DNA of 64,000 bases. Source: Scytonema hofmannii PCC 7110. GTDB lineage: Bacteria; Cyanobacteriota; Cyanobacteriia; Cyanobacteriales; Nostocaceae. Under the pieces are notes generated by a model. It searched no databases. It was not told where the DNA came from and worked only from the letters and a program-made list of their open reading frames with translations. The stretch is from the NCBI RefSeq assembly GCF_000346485.2, contig NZ_KQ976354.1:3467747-3531746 (forward strand), given 5' to 3'. This document shows positions 28,501-37,926 of this stretch, one piece after another; position 1 is the stretch's first letter; each line of letters starts with the position of its first letter. The translations under genes were made by a program, and so were the position numbers.

Positions 28501-28530
28501 CTGTCACTGGTCACTGGTCACTGGGTACTG
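28501..28530. repeat. Heptameric tandem repeat, complement of (ACCAGTG)n
   Basis: About four TCACTGG units directly after the ArsR stop codon (minus strand). On the minus strand the unit contains TGA. Confidence 0.85.
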
Positions 28531-28860
28531 TTAAGAATCTTTACATATCCGATTGGGTAACATTTGGCTATAGCGGCGGAACTCTGCAAGATACTGCTCT
28601 AAAACGACAAATTGAGGTAGATTCAGACTGTAGTAAATCCAACGTCCTTCTTGACGCGAGCGAACTAAACCCGCTTCCCTAAGATTTTTCAGGTGAAAAG
28701 ATAGTTTTGACTGGGTGACTCCCAATGTATCGCACAAGTCACATACACAAAGTTCTTTGTCTCGCAAGAGTTCCACTACATTAATCCGTAGTGGATCGGA
28801 AAGCGCATGGAAACCAGCGACAACAAGATCGGAAATAGCAACTGAGGAGCTTTGCATCAA
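28531..28860 (-). CDS. ArsR/SmtB-family metalloregulator
   Basis: A 109-residue winged-helix repressor. The recognition region is TQSKLSFHLKNLREAGLV, followed by the wing RSRQEGRWIYYSL. Helix alpha-3 carries ELCVCDLC, with the C-x-C-x2-C arrangement that binds As(III)/Sb(III) in E. coli ArsR. An arsenic/antimony sensor is therefore the best guess. No arsenite pump or arsenate reductase gene is nearby. A 57-codon reading frame lies 79 bases upstream on the same strand. Confidence 0.88.
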   Translation of the reverse strand: MMQSSSVAISDLVVAGFHALSDPLRINVVELLRDKELCVCDLCDTLGVTQSKLSFHLKNLREAGLVRSRQEGRWIYYSLNLPQFVVLEQYLAEFRRYSQMLPNRICKDS

Positions 28861-28939
28861 TTTATTTTGATAGAGATACCTGTTTCTATTGTGAACTAGA
28901 AATCGCGATCGCTTTCGCTTAATTGTTTGGCAATTCTAC

Positions 28940-29113
28940 TTACAGTTTGAGTCCAAGGATGTTGTGGGTAGCACTAGCAAAAAATGTCACGATCGCTAAA
29001 TGAAACATTTCTTCACAAACAGAGAGTATTCCTGCAACAGGGGCGTTGTAAGTTCTCTGAATCTGTTGCCGCAATCCCTCGGTATTGAGCGCAGGCAGTA
29101 CCTTATCTGTCAT
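28940..29113 (-). CDS. Small open reading frame upstream of arsR-like gene
   Basis: 57 codons, starting MTDKVLPALNTEGLRQQIQR. The first ~25 residues (LRQQIQRTYNAPVA) faintly resemble the start of arsenite methyltransferases, but the catalytic region is absent. It may be a truncated remnant or a chance frame. Same strand as the ArsR gene. Confidence 0.3.
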   Translation of the reverse strand: MTDKVLPALNTEGLRQQIQRTYNAPVAGILSVCEEMFHLAIVTFFASATHNILGLKL

Positions 29114-29427
29114 TTACTTGACTTTCTTGCTTTTATGACTTTTCCTACTTTTTTTTAAATAACTATAGGAATACACAATCATTCATGAAAAATTTGAAGT
29201 CTTTTTACGGGATGTAGAAAAGTCAGGAAATCTGACATATTAGGATGATATTTCATAGATTCTTCATTAATAGTTTATCGTTCTTAAGTATGAACTCTGT
29301 TATAAATTATATGGCAGGCAACCTTCAGTTTGTTAAATCGTTACCGTAGATACAGTAACTGATGGAGTCAACTATCCAACTTTTCTTCGATACATTGGTT
29401 TCAGGGTGAAATTTAGAAACTACCTAT

Positions 29428-29742
29428 ATGGGGCAGAGAATTTGTCTACCCCACAAATTTATATTGAATGCAAGTGACGACCGCTATATCATCCCTCCTT
29501 GCCTAATGATGCAAAAATATTTTCTGTTAAGATTTATGCCCTTGAATATATCCATGCATATTCTTTTGGGCTTTAGTTTTGCTACTTGTGCTCAGGCAAA
29601 ATTAGAACTTCAAAACAATAATTTGCAAAAGCATATCGTGTTTCAAGAGAGTTTTGAACCTCCTGGAGAGGGAGAACCAAGAGAGACCTCTGGTGCTGGT
29701 TCCCGCAAACTGCCTATGAAAGCGTTGATGTTTAAATGCTAA
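29428..29742 (+). pseudogene. Truncated DUF928-like protein gene
   Basis: A signal-peptide-like N-terminus (best start ATG 29506 or 29509: MQKYFLLRFMPLNISMHILL) is followed by FEPPGEGEPRETSGAGSR, the conserved entry motif of cyanobacterial DUF928 proteins. The frame ends 10 residues later, while intact members run for about 200 more. DUF928 genes often sit next to CHASE2 genes, and here the next gene encodes a CHASE2 protein on the opposite strand, which supports the reading. Confidence 0.55.
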
Positions 29743-29757
29743 TAGCTAATAGCAATT

Positions 29758-32526
29758 TTACAAATTCCGAAGAACTTTCTCAATCAGCGCTTGATTTTCT
29801 TTACTTTCTGCTCGCTTGAGATACTCCATAGCAATTTGTCCTTCGGCGGGTTGCTCCCTGGAGATCGCAACTAATAGCTTTACAGTTTCACGCAGTTGTA
29901 TTTTCTCCAAGTACCTGCTAACACAAATCTGTACCGCAATGGCTGCAACAACAACTCCAATCAGTGGAGGGATAACAGGAATCCACCAACCTTTTAAAAA
30001 GGCGAGGAAACTTACTGCTATTATTCCTCCACCTGCGATCGCAAGGAAAAATATCATATTTCTAAGTCTTTTAACTTGCCAACTCAATACTGCTCCTATT
30101 CCAGACCACAAAAGAATCCAAAGCCACTCGATCGGTTCAGGCCAAACTGTTAGCATTGGTCGCCCATCCAAAGCAGCGCTCAGAATTTGACTGGCAACAT
30201 TTGCGTGCAATGTAACTCCTGCCATAGGAGATGGGTAATCAAATATGCGACTGCTGTAAGGTGTTTGAAACATATCATTGATGCTTTCCGCTATTGAGCC
30301 AATAAGCACAACCCGATTGTAAATTTTATCTTGTGGAATACGCTTAGCTAATAAATCAGTCAAGGAAAAAATCTGAAACTGTTTTTCAGTTCCATGAAAG
30401 TTAAGTAAGATTTGATAGCCGCCTGCATCACTGCGGACGTAGCTACCATAATTTGGTCTAAAGGGAGCAAGCACAGTTTTTCCCAAGTGGATGTGATGGG
30501 ATGATGTGGGAAGAGGTTTGGGCTCGATCCCTTCAGCTTCTAAATAGAGTAATGCCAGTCGCAAGCCCAGATTGAAGCGCAACTCAAATTCTTGAGAGCG
30601 AACTGAAAGTAAGGCGCGGCGCACTTTACCATCTCCATCCAACACTTGATCTGCCATTCCCACCTGACCTAACTTAGACAAAACAGTAGGTGGGGCAACT
30701 TTACTTCCTACGACTTTCTCAACACCAATTAGATTTGGAGTCGTTTTATACAGTTCTACTAATTCTTGATGACCCGGTTCCACGGGTAAATCTCTATACA
30801 AATCCAGTCCGATGGCTCTGGGTTTATAGCTTTTTAAAGTCTGGAGTGCTTGAGCGAGTATCCGATCTGAAATTGGATAATGACCCACTTTCTTGATATC
30901 TGACTCATCAATTGCGATAATCGCAATCCGGGGATCGATTGCTGCAGGAGAACGTGCTTGGAAAAAGTTATCTAGTGTTGCCCATTCCATACCCTGTAAC
31001 AACCCAGTCAAACGCAAAACAATGAGTAAGCCTGCAACACCTGCGGCAATTCTTGTAATCCATGCTTTCCGTAAATTTATATTTTGGGCGGACTGTCTGG
31101 CAACTTTCCGCACATCAGCCAAGATATGATATGCTCGTCTTGCTGCTTGTAGTGCAAATTGCGCCTTTTCTCGCTCAATTTGTCTTGCGCGTTTCTCTAA
31201 AGCCAGAGATTTTTCAAGTTCTTGTTTTGCTAATTCTTGACTGGCGGCCAAAAAACGGTAGTCTATATCGCTGAGCTTTTTATCTTCAGACCAAGCCAGG
31301 GCTTTTTGTAATGCCTGACCTCGGAGAAGTTGCGACTCGTCTTGCTGTTCGGAAGCAATCCAAGCTTTCATATTTTGTGCGTAAGGACGCATACTCTCCA
31401 GTTGTTTGGCAACCCATTCTTCACTAAAAACAGCTTTGTAAATGGGATTTTTTACCTCTAGTTTTCCCTGTTTGCGGCTAACCAAACCCGACAGATGTAG
31501 TTCTACGTGTTCTCGGCTGTCCTCGATTGATACATTTTCTCCCGCAAGTATTTGTTGATATATACTCAACACGCGTCCTGCTGTTTTTTCATTAGTTAAG
31601 AGGCGATCGCGAATAGTCCTTAAATGCTGAGGTTCATCTTGAGATTCCCACTTGTCAATGAGACGCGACTTGACAATACTTTCTACCCAAAAAGCTTCTG
31701 TACCTCGCGGAATCGTTAAACCACCACTCACTGGCTCTTGGCTGGAAATTTGTATTAAATGACACAATTTTTGTGTAAGAAAGGGCTGTCCTCCTGTCCA
31801 AGCTAAAATTTCTTTCAGAATGACAGGCACTTGTGCAGACGCGCTAGATGTTGTCTCTACCAGCAATCCCTCTGCTAAAGGTTGAACTTGCTCTAGAGAA
31901 AGATCTTGCAGTTCTACAGCTTTACCAAGATTAAACGGAGTGCGCTTTTTATCTTGAATCAAATCCGAAGGTGTCGTCACTCCGAACAGAGCAAACGTAA
32001 TGCGTTGATATTCTGGATCGATAGCTCGTTGGTTGTAGCAAAACCGAATCAGGGCAAAAAAGTCATCTACTGGAAAATCAAGACTAAGAATGCTATCCAC
32101 TTCATCAATAAAGACAACAAGCCTTTCTGGTATATTGACAAGCAGAACATCAGAAATAAATTTACTCAGCCTTTGGGGTAAAGAAACACTTTCGTGCTCT
32201 TGCCACCAGGTCTTCAAATTGAGTTTTTTTGACAGTTTAAACCCAGACCATAACTCGGCGACAACTCCCTTGTACCATTGAGCAGGGGTCACTGTTTCGC
32301 TGCCAATATTTGTCATGTCAAGACTTGCACATTGGAACCCTTGTTGCTGCAAACGATGCTTGGTTCTTACTAATAGGGAAGACTTGCCCATTTGCCTCGT
32401 GTTGAGGACATAGCAAAATTCACCATTTCCGAGTGCTTCATAGAGTTCCTCATCAGCCGATCGCTCCACATAACTTGGAGCATCACTCCTCAGACTACCA
32501 CCTACTTGATATACATAGACACTCAT
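29758..32526 (-). CDS. AAA-like ATPase fused to a CHASE2 membrane sensor
   Basis: 922 residues. The N-terminal ~360 residues are the AAA-like domain common in cyanobacteria: start [16 protein letters not shown]-loop [10 protein letters not shown], Walker [13 protein letters not shown] helical/coiled-coil stretch (~390-470) leads to a transmembrane helix (~487-505). A CHASE2 extracytoplasmic sensor domain follows ([37 protein letters not shown]), then three C-terminal membrane helices and a short cytoplasmic tail. The usual kinase, cyclase or similar output module is missing; the ATPase may be the output. It is divergent from a paralogous AAA-like gene across 742 bases. The ligand is unknown. 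Confidence 0.88.
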   Translation of the reverse strand: MSVYVYQVGGSLRSDAPSYVERSADEELYEALGNGEFCYVLNTRQMGKSSLLVRTKHRLQQQGFQCASLDMTNIGSETVTPAQWYKGVVAELWSGFKLSKKLNLKTWWQEHESVSLPQRLSKFISDVLLVNIPERLVVFIDEVDSILSLDFPVDDFFALIRFCYNQRAIDPEYQRITFALFGVTTPSDLIQDKKRTPFNLGKAVELQDLSLEQVQPLAEGLLVETTSSASAQVPVILKEILAWTGGQPFLTQKLCHLIQISSQEPVSGGLTIPRGTEAFWVESIVKSRLIDKWESQDEPQHLRTIRDRLLTNEKTAGRVLSIYQQILAGENVSIEDSREHVELHLSGLVSRKQGKLEVKNPIYKAVFSEEWVAKQLESMRPYAQNMKAWIASEQQDESQLLRGQALQKALAWSEDKKLSDIDYRFLAASQELAKQELEKSLALEKRARQIEREKAQFALQAARRAYHILADVRKVARQSAQNINLRKAWITRIAAGVAGLLIVLRLTGLLQGMEWATLDNFFQARSPAAIDPRIAIIAIDESDIKKVGHYPISDRILAQALQTLKSYKPRAIGLDLYRDLPVEPGHQELVELYKTTPNLIGVEKVVGSKVAPPTVLSKLGQVGMADQVLDGDGKVRRALLSVRSQEFELRFNLGLRLALLYLEAEGIEPKPLPTSSHHIHLGKTVLAPFRPNYGSYVRSDAGGYQILLNFHGTEKQFQIFSLTDLLAKRIPQDKIYNRVVLIGSIAESINDMFQTPYSSRIFDYPSPMAGVTLHANVASQILSAALDGRPMLTVWPEPIEWLWILLWSGIGAVLSWQVKRLRNMIFFLAIAGGGIIAVSFLAFLKGWWIPVIPPLIGVVVAAIAVQICVSRYLEKIQLRETVKLLVAISREQPAEGQIAMEYLKRAESKENQALIEKVLRNL

Positions 32527-33268
32527 TACACAACTTAAGTAATATCAAATTTCCACTGTTTCACACCCAAGCCTACTGAGTCTCATTCCTCCTTTTCTAG
32601 ATTAAAGAGTTCATTTCATTGTAGAAACTTTTTACAAAAAATAGAGATTTTATCAGTTGGCGATAAGCTGGGTACAGCTTGCGCTTCGCGATCGCATTCT
32701 TCGTCTTAGACTAAACCCTTCAATGGTAATAACCTAAGGGTTTAACTTACTCGAATGGACGCATACTTCCTTGAAAAAGGGAAAATGTCTTCTTTATATT
32801 TTATCATTTGATAACAACACCTTAATATCAAGCTACCAATCGAGTTAGAGCTTGACCTCACATTCCTACCAGCTTAGAAGAACCACTGTAAAAGCGTGGC
32901 TACTAAGACTGACACTTTAGGAGAAATGCAGCATACAACTAAAAAAAGAAGTTTATCTGAAATTATTGCAGGAGATGTTTAAAGCATCAGCATGACTCTA
33001 CCTAGTATGACTGGGCTGTGAGTTGATAGTGTTATCTCTATTTATTAATATCATTTACAGTGAAATTAGTATACACTTTATAAAGTAGATTTAGTAAGGA
33101 ATTTGATTGTAAGAAAAGAAGGAAAAGGCAGGAAACAAATAGAGCAAAGTTTGAAGAAAATAAATCTTGAAAGTAGTAATCGTTAGAAATGTGGTTAGTG
33201 GTGAGAGATACACTTGGCATTTTTGAGTAAAACGTGGTATTATATAACACAAATACTGTTTAGACACA
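32527..33268. other. Divergent intergenic region between the AAA-like paralogues
   Basis: 742 bases with no convincing gene. It contains the 28-bp HIP1-splitting repeat at 32660-32695. The rest is A/T-rich and probably holds both promoters. Confidence 0.55.
32660..32695. repeat. HIP1-splitting 28-bp hairpin repeat, single copy
   Basis: GCGAT, then AAGCTGGGTACAGCTT and GCGCTTC, then GCGATCGC. The layout is that of a 28-base insertion into a HIP1 octamer with GCGAT duplicated. The first unit of the double copy at 41163-41228 is identical. Confidence 0.8.
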
Positions 33269-34801
33269 ATGACCCTCTACCAATACCAGATTGGTGGTAG
33301 CCTCACTACTGATGCACCGAGTTACGTAGAAAGAAAAGCAGATTCGGAATTGTACAACGCCTTGAAAGAGGGAGAGTTTTGTTACATTCTCAACTCAAGG
33401 CAGATGGGCAAATCCTCTTTGATGGTTAAAACGCGTCAGCGATTGCAGGAGCAAGGCTTTAAATGCGCCACGATAGATATGACCAATATCGGTAGTGAAA
33501 ACATCACTCCATTACAGTGGTACAAGGGAGTTGTGGCTGAATTATGTTCTGGTTTCAAGCTGTATAAGAAAATCAACTTCAAGGCTTGGTGGAGCGAGCA
33601 GGAAGGCATCTCTCTACTGCAGAAATTGAGCCGCTTTATCTCTGAAGTTCTGTTAGTAGAATTTCCTAATGAAAGACTTTTTATCTTTATAGACGAGATT
33701 GATAGTATTCTCAGCCTAGACTTTTCAGTAGACGATTTCTTTGCCTTAATCCGCTACTGTTACAATCAACGGGCTACCAATCCTAACTATAATCGTGTTA
33801 CTTTTGCAATTTTTGGAGTAGCAACCCCATCAGATTTAATTCAAGATAGAACTTGTACACCATTTAATATTGGAAAAGCTATAGAAATTCACGGGTTTCA
33901 ATTAAAGGAAGCACAGCCATTAGTCAAAGGATTGGCAGATATACCAGTGAATCCACCCCAAGCAATTTTGAAAGAAATATTGGATTGGACTGGTGGACAG
34001 CCCTTTCTCACCCAAAAATTGTGTCAGCTAATTGTCACTTTTATTCAGAAATCCAAAACAACAGGTGTATCGATATTTCCTGGGACAGAAGCATTTTGGG
34101 TAGAAAGGGTTGTCAGAGAAAGGCTGATCGATCAATGGGAATCTCAAGACGATCCAGAACATTTGCGAACAATCCGCGATCGCATCCTAGCAAATTCGCA
34201 CCGTGCAGGAAGACTGCTTGGCGTATATCAAAAAATTTTGCAGGGAGAGAAAGTTCCAACTGATGACAGTCGAGAGCAAATCGAATTGCTGTTATCAGGT
34301 TTGGTTGTCAGACAACAAGGTTATCTTCAAGTGAAGAACCGGATTTATCAAGAAGTTTTCAACTTAGCGTGGATAGAAAAGCAATTAGGATTTCTGCGTC
34401 CCTATTCTCAAGCTTTCGATGCTTGGATTGCGTCAAAGCAAACAGATTCTTCAAGGTTATTGCGCGGAAAAGCATTAATTGATGCTCAAATTTGGTCGCA
34501 AGGCAAAAGCTTAACCGACTTAGATTATCAGTTTTTAGCTGTTTCTAACGAATTAGATCGGCGAGAGATGCAACAAGTATTAGAAGCACAACGACTTAAA
34601 GAAGTTGAAGCTCGCCTTACAGAGGAGAGAAGAAGGTTAGCACAAGAAAAGAAAACTGCTAGAGCACAACGGTTACTGATTATGACTTTAAGCATCGCTT
34701 TTTTGAAAACTCTCATGTTGGGAGGAGTCATTGTCCATCAATATCAGCAAAAAGTGGTTAACAATCAAAAACAGACTACCAGTATAATCAGTGACCAGTG
34801 A
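33269..34801 (+). CDS. AAA-like domain ATPase with C-terminal membrane anchor
   Basis: 510 residues, a close paralogue of the ATPase part of the divergent gene at 29758-32526. It shares [20 protein letters not shown], the P-loop [10 protein letters not shown], Walker B FIFIDEIDSIL and the following helical region. After a coiled coil (~430-475) it has one hydrophobic helix (RLLIMTLSIAFLKTLMLGG) and then stops. There is no sensor or repeat domain behind the anchor. The last residues (SDQ) and the stop come from a GTGACCA tandem repeat, so the original C-terminal part may have been lost. Confidence 0.85.
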   Translation: MTLYQYQIGGSLTTDAPSYVERKADSELYNALKEGEFCYILNSRQMGKSSLMVKTRQRLQEQGFKCATIDMTNIGSENITPLQWYKGVVAELCSGFKLYKKINFKAWWSEQEGISLLQKLSRFISEVLLVEFPNERLFIFIDEIDSILSLDFSVDDFFALIRYCYNQRATNPNYNRVTFAIFGVATPSDLIQDRTCTPFNIGKAIEIHGFQLKEAQPLVKGLADIPVNPPQAILKEILDWTGGQPFLTQKLCQLIVTFIQKSKTTGVSIFPGTEAFWVERVVRERLIDQWESQDDPEHLRTIRDRILANSHRAGRLLGVYQKILQGEKVPTDDSREQIELLLSGLVVRQQGYLQVKNRIYQEVFNLAWIEKQLGFLRPYSQAFDAWIASKQTDSSRLLRGKALIDAQIWSQGKSLTDLDYQFLAVSNELDRREMQQVLEAQRLKEVEARLTEERRRLAQEKKTARAQRLLIMTLSIAFLKTLMLGGVIVHQYQQKVVNNQKQTTSIISDQ

Positions 34802-34823
34802 CCAGTGACCAGTGACCAGTAAC
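34790..34823. repeat. Heptameric tandem repeat (ACCAGTG)n
   Basis: Nearly five units. They contain the TGA stop of the AAA-like gene. An AAACCCGG-type half element follows at about 34839. Confidence 0.9.
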
Positions 34824-35009
34824 CACGGGGCAAAAAACCCGGTTTCTCTCTGTGGTCAAGCTTGATATATCGTATGCTCAACGATAAAGTTACCGGGTTT
34901 TTGGGATTACGTGACCACTAACCACCAACCACTTGTTTAATAATAATTGAGTAATGATGATTATTGATTGAGAAATTCTACAATACCTAGAACCAACTCT
35001 ATTGAGATT

Positions 35010-35016
35010 AGGAGGG
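35010..35016 (+). promoter_or_regulatory. Strong ribosome-binding site (AGGAGGG)
   Basis: Nine bases upstream of ATG 35026. It decides that start over the earlier in-frame codon at 35002. Confidence 0.75.
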
Positions 35017-35025
35017 TTTTATCGG

Positions 35026-35217
35026 ATGCTAAGTACTCCGACTCTAATTGGGCTGATAATTGCAATAATTGGTGTAGTTGCTTGGATTGGTGGTAGTCTG
35101 AGAGTTGCTAACCTCGAACTAAATCTTAAAACAACAAAGGGGCGTATCACATTTATCTTTGCTGTGTTACACGTTTTGGGAGGATTGGCAATTATCATTA
35201 TTGATTTGTTGCTCTAG
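35026..35217 (+). CDS. Small two-helix membrane protein
   Basis: 63 residues from the ATG chosen by the AGGAGGG site. Two hydrophobic helices (LIGLIIAIIGVVAWIGGSL and FIFAVLHVLGGLAIIIIDLL) flank a short polar hairpin. No family was recognised. It lies 66 bases before the MltA start in the same direction, so it may be co-transcribed with mltA. Confidence 0.65.
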   Translation: MLSTPTLIGLIIAIIGVVAWIGGSLRVANLELNLKTTKGRITFIFAVLHVLGGLAIIIIDLLL

Positions 35218-35283
35218 TGACAATTGAGGGGGTCAGTGGTTAAAATACTACACACTTCATGCCTCCTTGGATGCTTCAGCCCT

Positions 35284-36579
35284 ATGTTCCGGAAGAGAAA
35301 AGCACTTGCTACCATAGCCATTGGCTTTCCCGTTGCTCCTTTAATCGCATTAGTACCCGTGCAACAAGTGGCACAAAATCAACTGAGTCCACCGGAATGT
35401 AGGGTGGCAAAGTGGGAACTACCTGTAACCTCTCAAAATCAACCTCAAAATCCCACAAATCAAAAGCCTGTTATACCACCACTAGTACCCATCCAAAAGT
35501 CGCCTTTTCCTTGTTGCAAAGATGATATCTCTTGTCTGGATAAGCAATTATGGGGAGAAAACAATCAACTCCCAGACAAAAAAGCACTGATAACATCTGT
35601 CGATCGCAGCCTGCAATATTTGTCTTCCAATAACGCTGCCGCACCTTACCAAGGTTATCAAGTAGAGGGAATTACACAAGAACGTGTGATTAAAAGTTTA
35701 CGAAGGTTCCGCGAACTTCTGCAAAAATCTAAATCTCCCATAGATCTTAATGCAGCGATCGCAAGAGAATTTGTCTTGTACCAATCTGTAGGAAGTGACA
35801 GCAAAGGCTCGGTTTTGTTTACTGCCTACTACGAGCCAGTTTATGCAGCCAGTCGCGTTCCCACAGTAGAATATCGCTATCCTGTTTACCGTTTACCTCA
35901 AGATTTACAATCTTGGTTAAGACCCCATCCTACACGCTTAGAATTAGAAGGTGCTGATGGATTGCAAGCCTCAAAAGGTCGATTGCGAGGACAGGAGTTG
36001 TTTTGGTTTCGCGATCGCTTGGAACCATATCTAGCACAAATACAGGGTTCGGCTCGATTGAAGTTTCCTGATGGCAAGCAAACAACTATCGGATACGCTG
36101 GCAATACTGCTTATAACTATAAAAGTATTGGGAAATCACTAGCAGAAGATGGCAAGCTTCCACTAGAAGGAATGACTATGCCAACTATTTTGGAATATTT
36201 CCAGAAATATCCACAAGACTTAAATATTTATATTCCTCGCGATCGCAGCTTTGTGTTTTTTCAAGAGAACCACGGCTCACCCGCACGAGGTTCTATTGGC
36301 GTACCACTCACAGCCGAGCGTTCAATAGCAACGGATAAATCTCTAATGCCTCCTGGTGCCTTGGCTTTGATTAGAGCATCTTTTCCCTTTGTGAACAAAG
36401 CTACTGGCAAAATGGAACACCGGATTGTGAGTCGTTACGTTCTCGATCAAGATACAGGAGGTGCAATCAAAGGCGCAGGTAGAGTAGATTATTTTCTAGG
36501 TACTGGTCAAGTCGCAGGCGATCGTGCTGGTGTCACAGTCAGTCGCGGTCAATTATACTATCTGTTGTTGAAGTTGTGA
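35284..36579 (+). CDS. mltA: Membrane-bound lytic murein transglycosylase A
   Basis: 431 residues from ATG 35284, chosen because a signal sequence follows directly (FRKRKALATIAIGFPVAPLI). A start 60 bases upstream is possible. MltA cleaves the MurNAc-GlcNAc bond of peptidoglycan in the periplasm, making 1,6-anhydro ends. The MltA domain is seen around ~195-330 (TAYYEPVYAASR, EYRYPVYRLP), and the 3D domain at the end: VLDQDTGGAIKGAGRVDYFLGTG, with the conserved catalytic-type Asp. The length fits cyanobacterial members. Confidence 0.92.
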   Translation: MFRKRKALATIAIGFPVAPLIALVPVQQVAQNQLSPPECRVAKWELPVTSQNQPQNPTNQKPVIPPLVPIQKSPFPCCKDDISCLDKQLWGENNQLPDKKALITSVDRSLQYLSSNNAAAPYQGYQVEGITQERVIKSLRRFRELLQKSKSPIDLNAAIAREFVLYQSVGSDSKGSVLFTAYYEPVYAASRVPTVEYRYPVYRLPQDLQSWLRPHPTRLELEGADGLQASKGRLRGQELFWFRDRLEPYLAQIQGSARLKFPDGKQTTIGYAGNTAYNYKSIGKSLAEDGKLPLEGMTMPTILEYFQKYPQDLNIYIPRDRSFVFFQENHGSPARGSIGVPLTAERSIATDKSLMPPGALALIRASFPFVNKATGKMEHRIVSRYVLDQDTGGAIKGAGRVDYFLGTGQVAGDRAGVTVSRGQLYYLLLKL

Positions 36580-36604
36580 TTGGGCATTGGGCATTAAGTT
36601 ATTT

Positions 36605-36637
36605 TCCCTACTCCCTACTCCCTACTCCCTACTCCCA
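36605..36637. repeat. Heptameric tandem repeat (CTCCCTA)n
   Basis: About four CTCCCTA units between convergent genes. The minus-strand TAG within the repeat is the stop codon of the deacetylase gene. Confidence 0.9.
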
Positions 36638-37315
36638 ACATTTATCAATCGTTACAAATTGATAACCTTGTTCTATCAATCTGGGGATTAAAACTGCTGC
36701 TGTTTCGGCAACATCCTGTCCGCCACAAGCACCATCATGCAAAACAATCAGTGAACCATTACACACCTGCTTGAGAACTCGCTGTATCACAGTGGTTACA
36801 CCCGGACGCACCCAGTCTTCTGGAACAACACTCCACATCACGGGGCGGTAATTCCACTGATGCAATAAGTTTAATGTTGCAGGTGTAAATAATCCATTTG
36901 GGGGACGGACATCACGTACTCTTTCGGGTTCTAGCTGACAAGCATCATAAATAGCTGCTTGGGTTTTCTCTAAACTTTGCTTGAGTTCAGTTGGAGATAG
37001 CATGGGAAAATTTCGATGATCGTAGCCATGCAATCCAATCCAGTGACCGCGATCGAAGATTTCTTGCGCTATTCGAGGCGATCGATTTACACAAGCACCC
37101 AACCAAAAAAAACTAGCTGTAATATTGTAACGATCCAAAACTTTCAACAGTTGCGGCGTGTACTGAGGATGAGGTCCATCATCGAACGTCAGGGCAACAA
37201 ATTTGGAATTGGCATCCCCGCACCAAAGGCAATTAGGGAACGTGGGTTTGAGAATGCGGTAAAAGAGTGGGAAAAGCGGAGCAAGCTGCATACAGAGTTG
37301 TAAGTTCCTCTGCAC
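36629..37315 (-). CDS. Polysaccharide deacetylase (NodB homology domain)
   Basis: A 228-residue carbohydrate esterase family 4 protein. Motif 1 is LTFDDGP with the catalytic Asp and metal Asp. Motif 2 is HGYDH, giving the two metal His. Motif 3 is RPPNG, and the later LHD (IVLHDGACGG) supplies the final His. It probably deacetylates GlcNAc units of peptidoglycan or an exopolysaccharide. The N-terminus is weakly hydrophobic without a clear signal peptide. The last codons (CWE-stop) run into the CTCCCTA repeat. Confidence 0.9.
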   Translation of the reverse strand: MQRNLQLCMQLAPLFPLFYRILKPTFPNCLWCGDANSKFVALTFDDGPHPQYTPQLLKVLDRYNITASFFWLGACVNRSPRIAQEIFDRGHWIGLHGYDHRNFPMLSPTELKQSLEKTQAAIYDACQLEPERVRDVRPPNGLFTPATLNLLHQWNYRPVMWSVVPEDWVRPGVTTVIQRVLKQVCNGSLIVLHDGACGGQDVAETAAVLIPRLIEQGYQFVTIDKCWE

Positions 37316-37397
37316 ATTATAACCAAAAGATATTGACCATCTATTAGCTCTATACCAGCGATCTACGCTGCTATAAGTAAATCAAAAATCATCGTTG

Positions 37398-37850
37398 TTA
37401 CGATACACCAATTAACAAATTAGCAGATTGAGTATCTATCGTTGAATGCACGTAAGCCATGAATAAAGACCGTTCCTCTGGATACAAGCGTCTTGGACGC
37501 ATTGTTTCTCTGTCTACAAACAATCCTTTTTGCCACCCCTCTGCAGCCAGCGTTTCCTGTTCTTTATAAAAGCGGAATTGCATGATAGCAGATGCGTTTT
37601 TTAGTTCAGAAATCCACGTCTCCACCCGCACGCGATCGCCCAAATAAAGCGGCGATTTATAGGTGATGTTGGTTTGAACTAGTACCGGGACAAACCCTTG
37701 CTGAGAGATTTCCTGTATTGGCATCCCAACGGCTTCGAGAAGTTTTGTCCGTCCAATTTCCATCCATTGGATATAGACAATGTTGTTTACATGTCCCATG
37801 AAATCAATGTGGAAAGAATACACCTCTAACTCAAAAAAAATCTTTTTCAT
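37398..37850 (-). CDS. Acyl-CoA thioesterase (4HBT hotdog fold)
   Basis: A 150-residue hotdog-fold protein of the 4-hydroxybenzoyl-CoA thioesterase type. The motif DFMGHVNNIVYIQWME contains the catalytic-region Asp and the start of the long hotdog helix. The rest (TNITYKSPLYLGDRVRVETW) is typical beta structure. The substrate is unknown. It is divergent from a TetR-type repressor; twin 16-bp operators lie in the 76 bases between them, so it is probably the repressor's target. Confidence 0.85.
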   Translation of the reverse strand: MKKIFFELEVYSFHIDFMGHVNNIVYIQWMEIGRTKLLEAVGMPIQEISQQGFVPVLVQTNITYKSPLYLGDRVRVETWISELKNASAIMQFRFYKEQETLAAEGWQKGLFVDRETMRPRRLYPEERSLFMAYVHSTIDTQSANLLIGVS

Positions 37851-37864
37851 CTTGCATCCTTTAA

Positions 37865-37907
37865 GTCACCATCTAGTGACAATGTAACATAGTCACTAAA
37901 TGGTGAC
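37865..37907. promoter_or_regulatory. Twin palindromic operators between thioesterase and tetR-like genes
   Basis: Two sites, GTCACCATCTAGTGAC (37865-37880) and GTCACTAAATGGTGAC (37892-37907), each have GTCAC...GTGAC half-sites. They are near-exact reverse complements of each other (one mismatch), with centres 27 bases apart. This is what is expected for a TetR-type dimer controlling both divergent genes. Confidence 0.75.
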
Positions 37908-37926
37908 AAGTAGATGAGAACGATTC

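Noticed and set aside
33038-33250. 70-codon minus-strand frame between the AAA-like genes
   Set aside because: Low-complexity A/T-rich translation without family resemblance; it ends near the start of the divergent gene.
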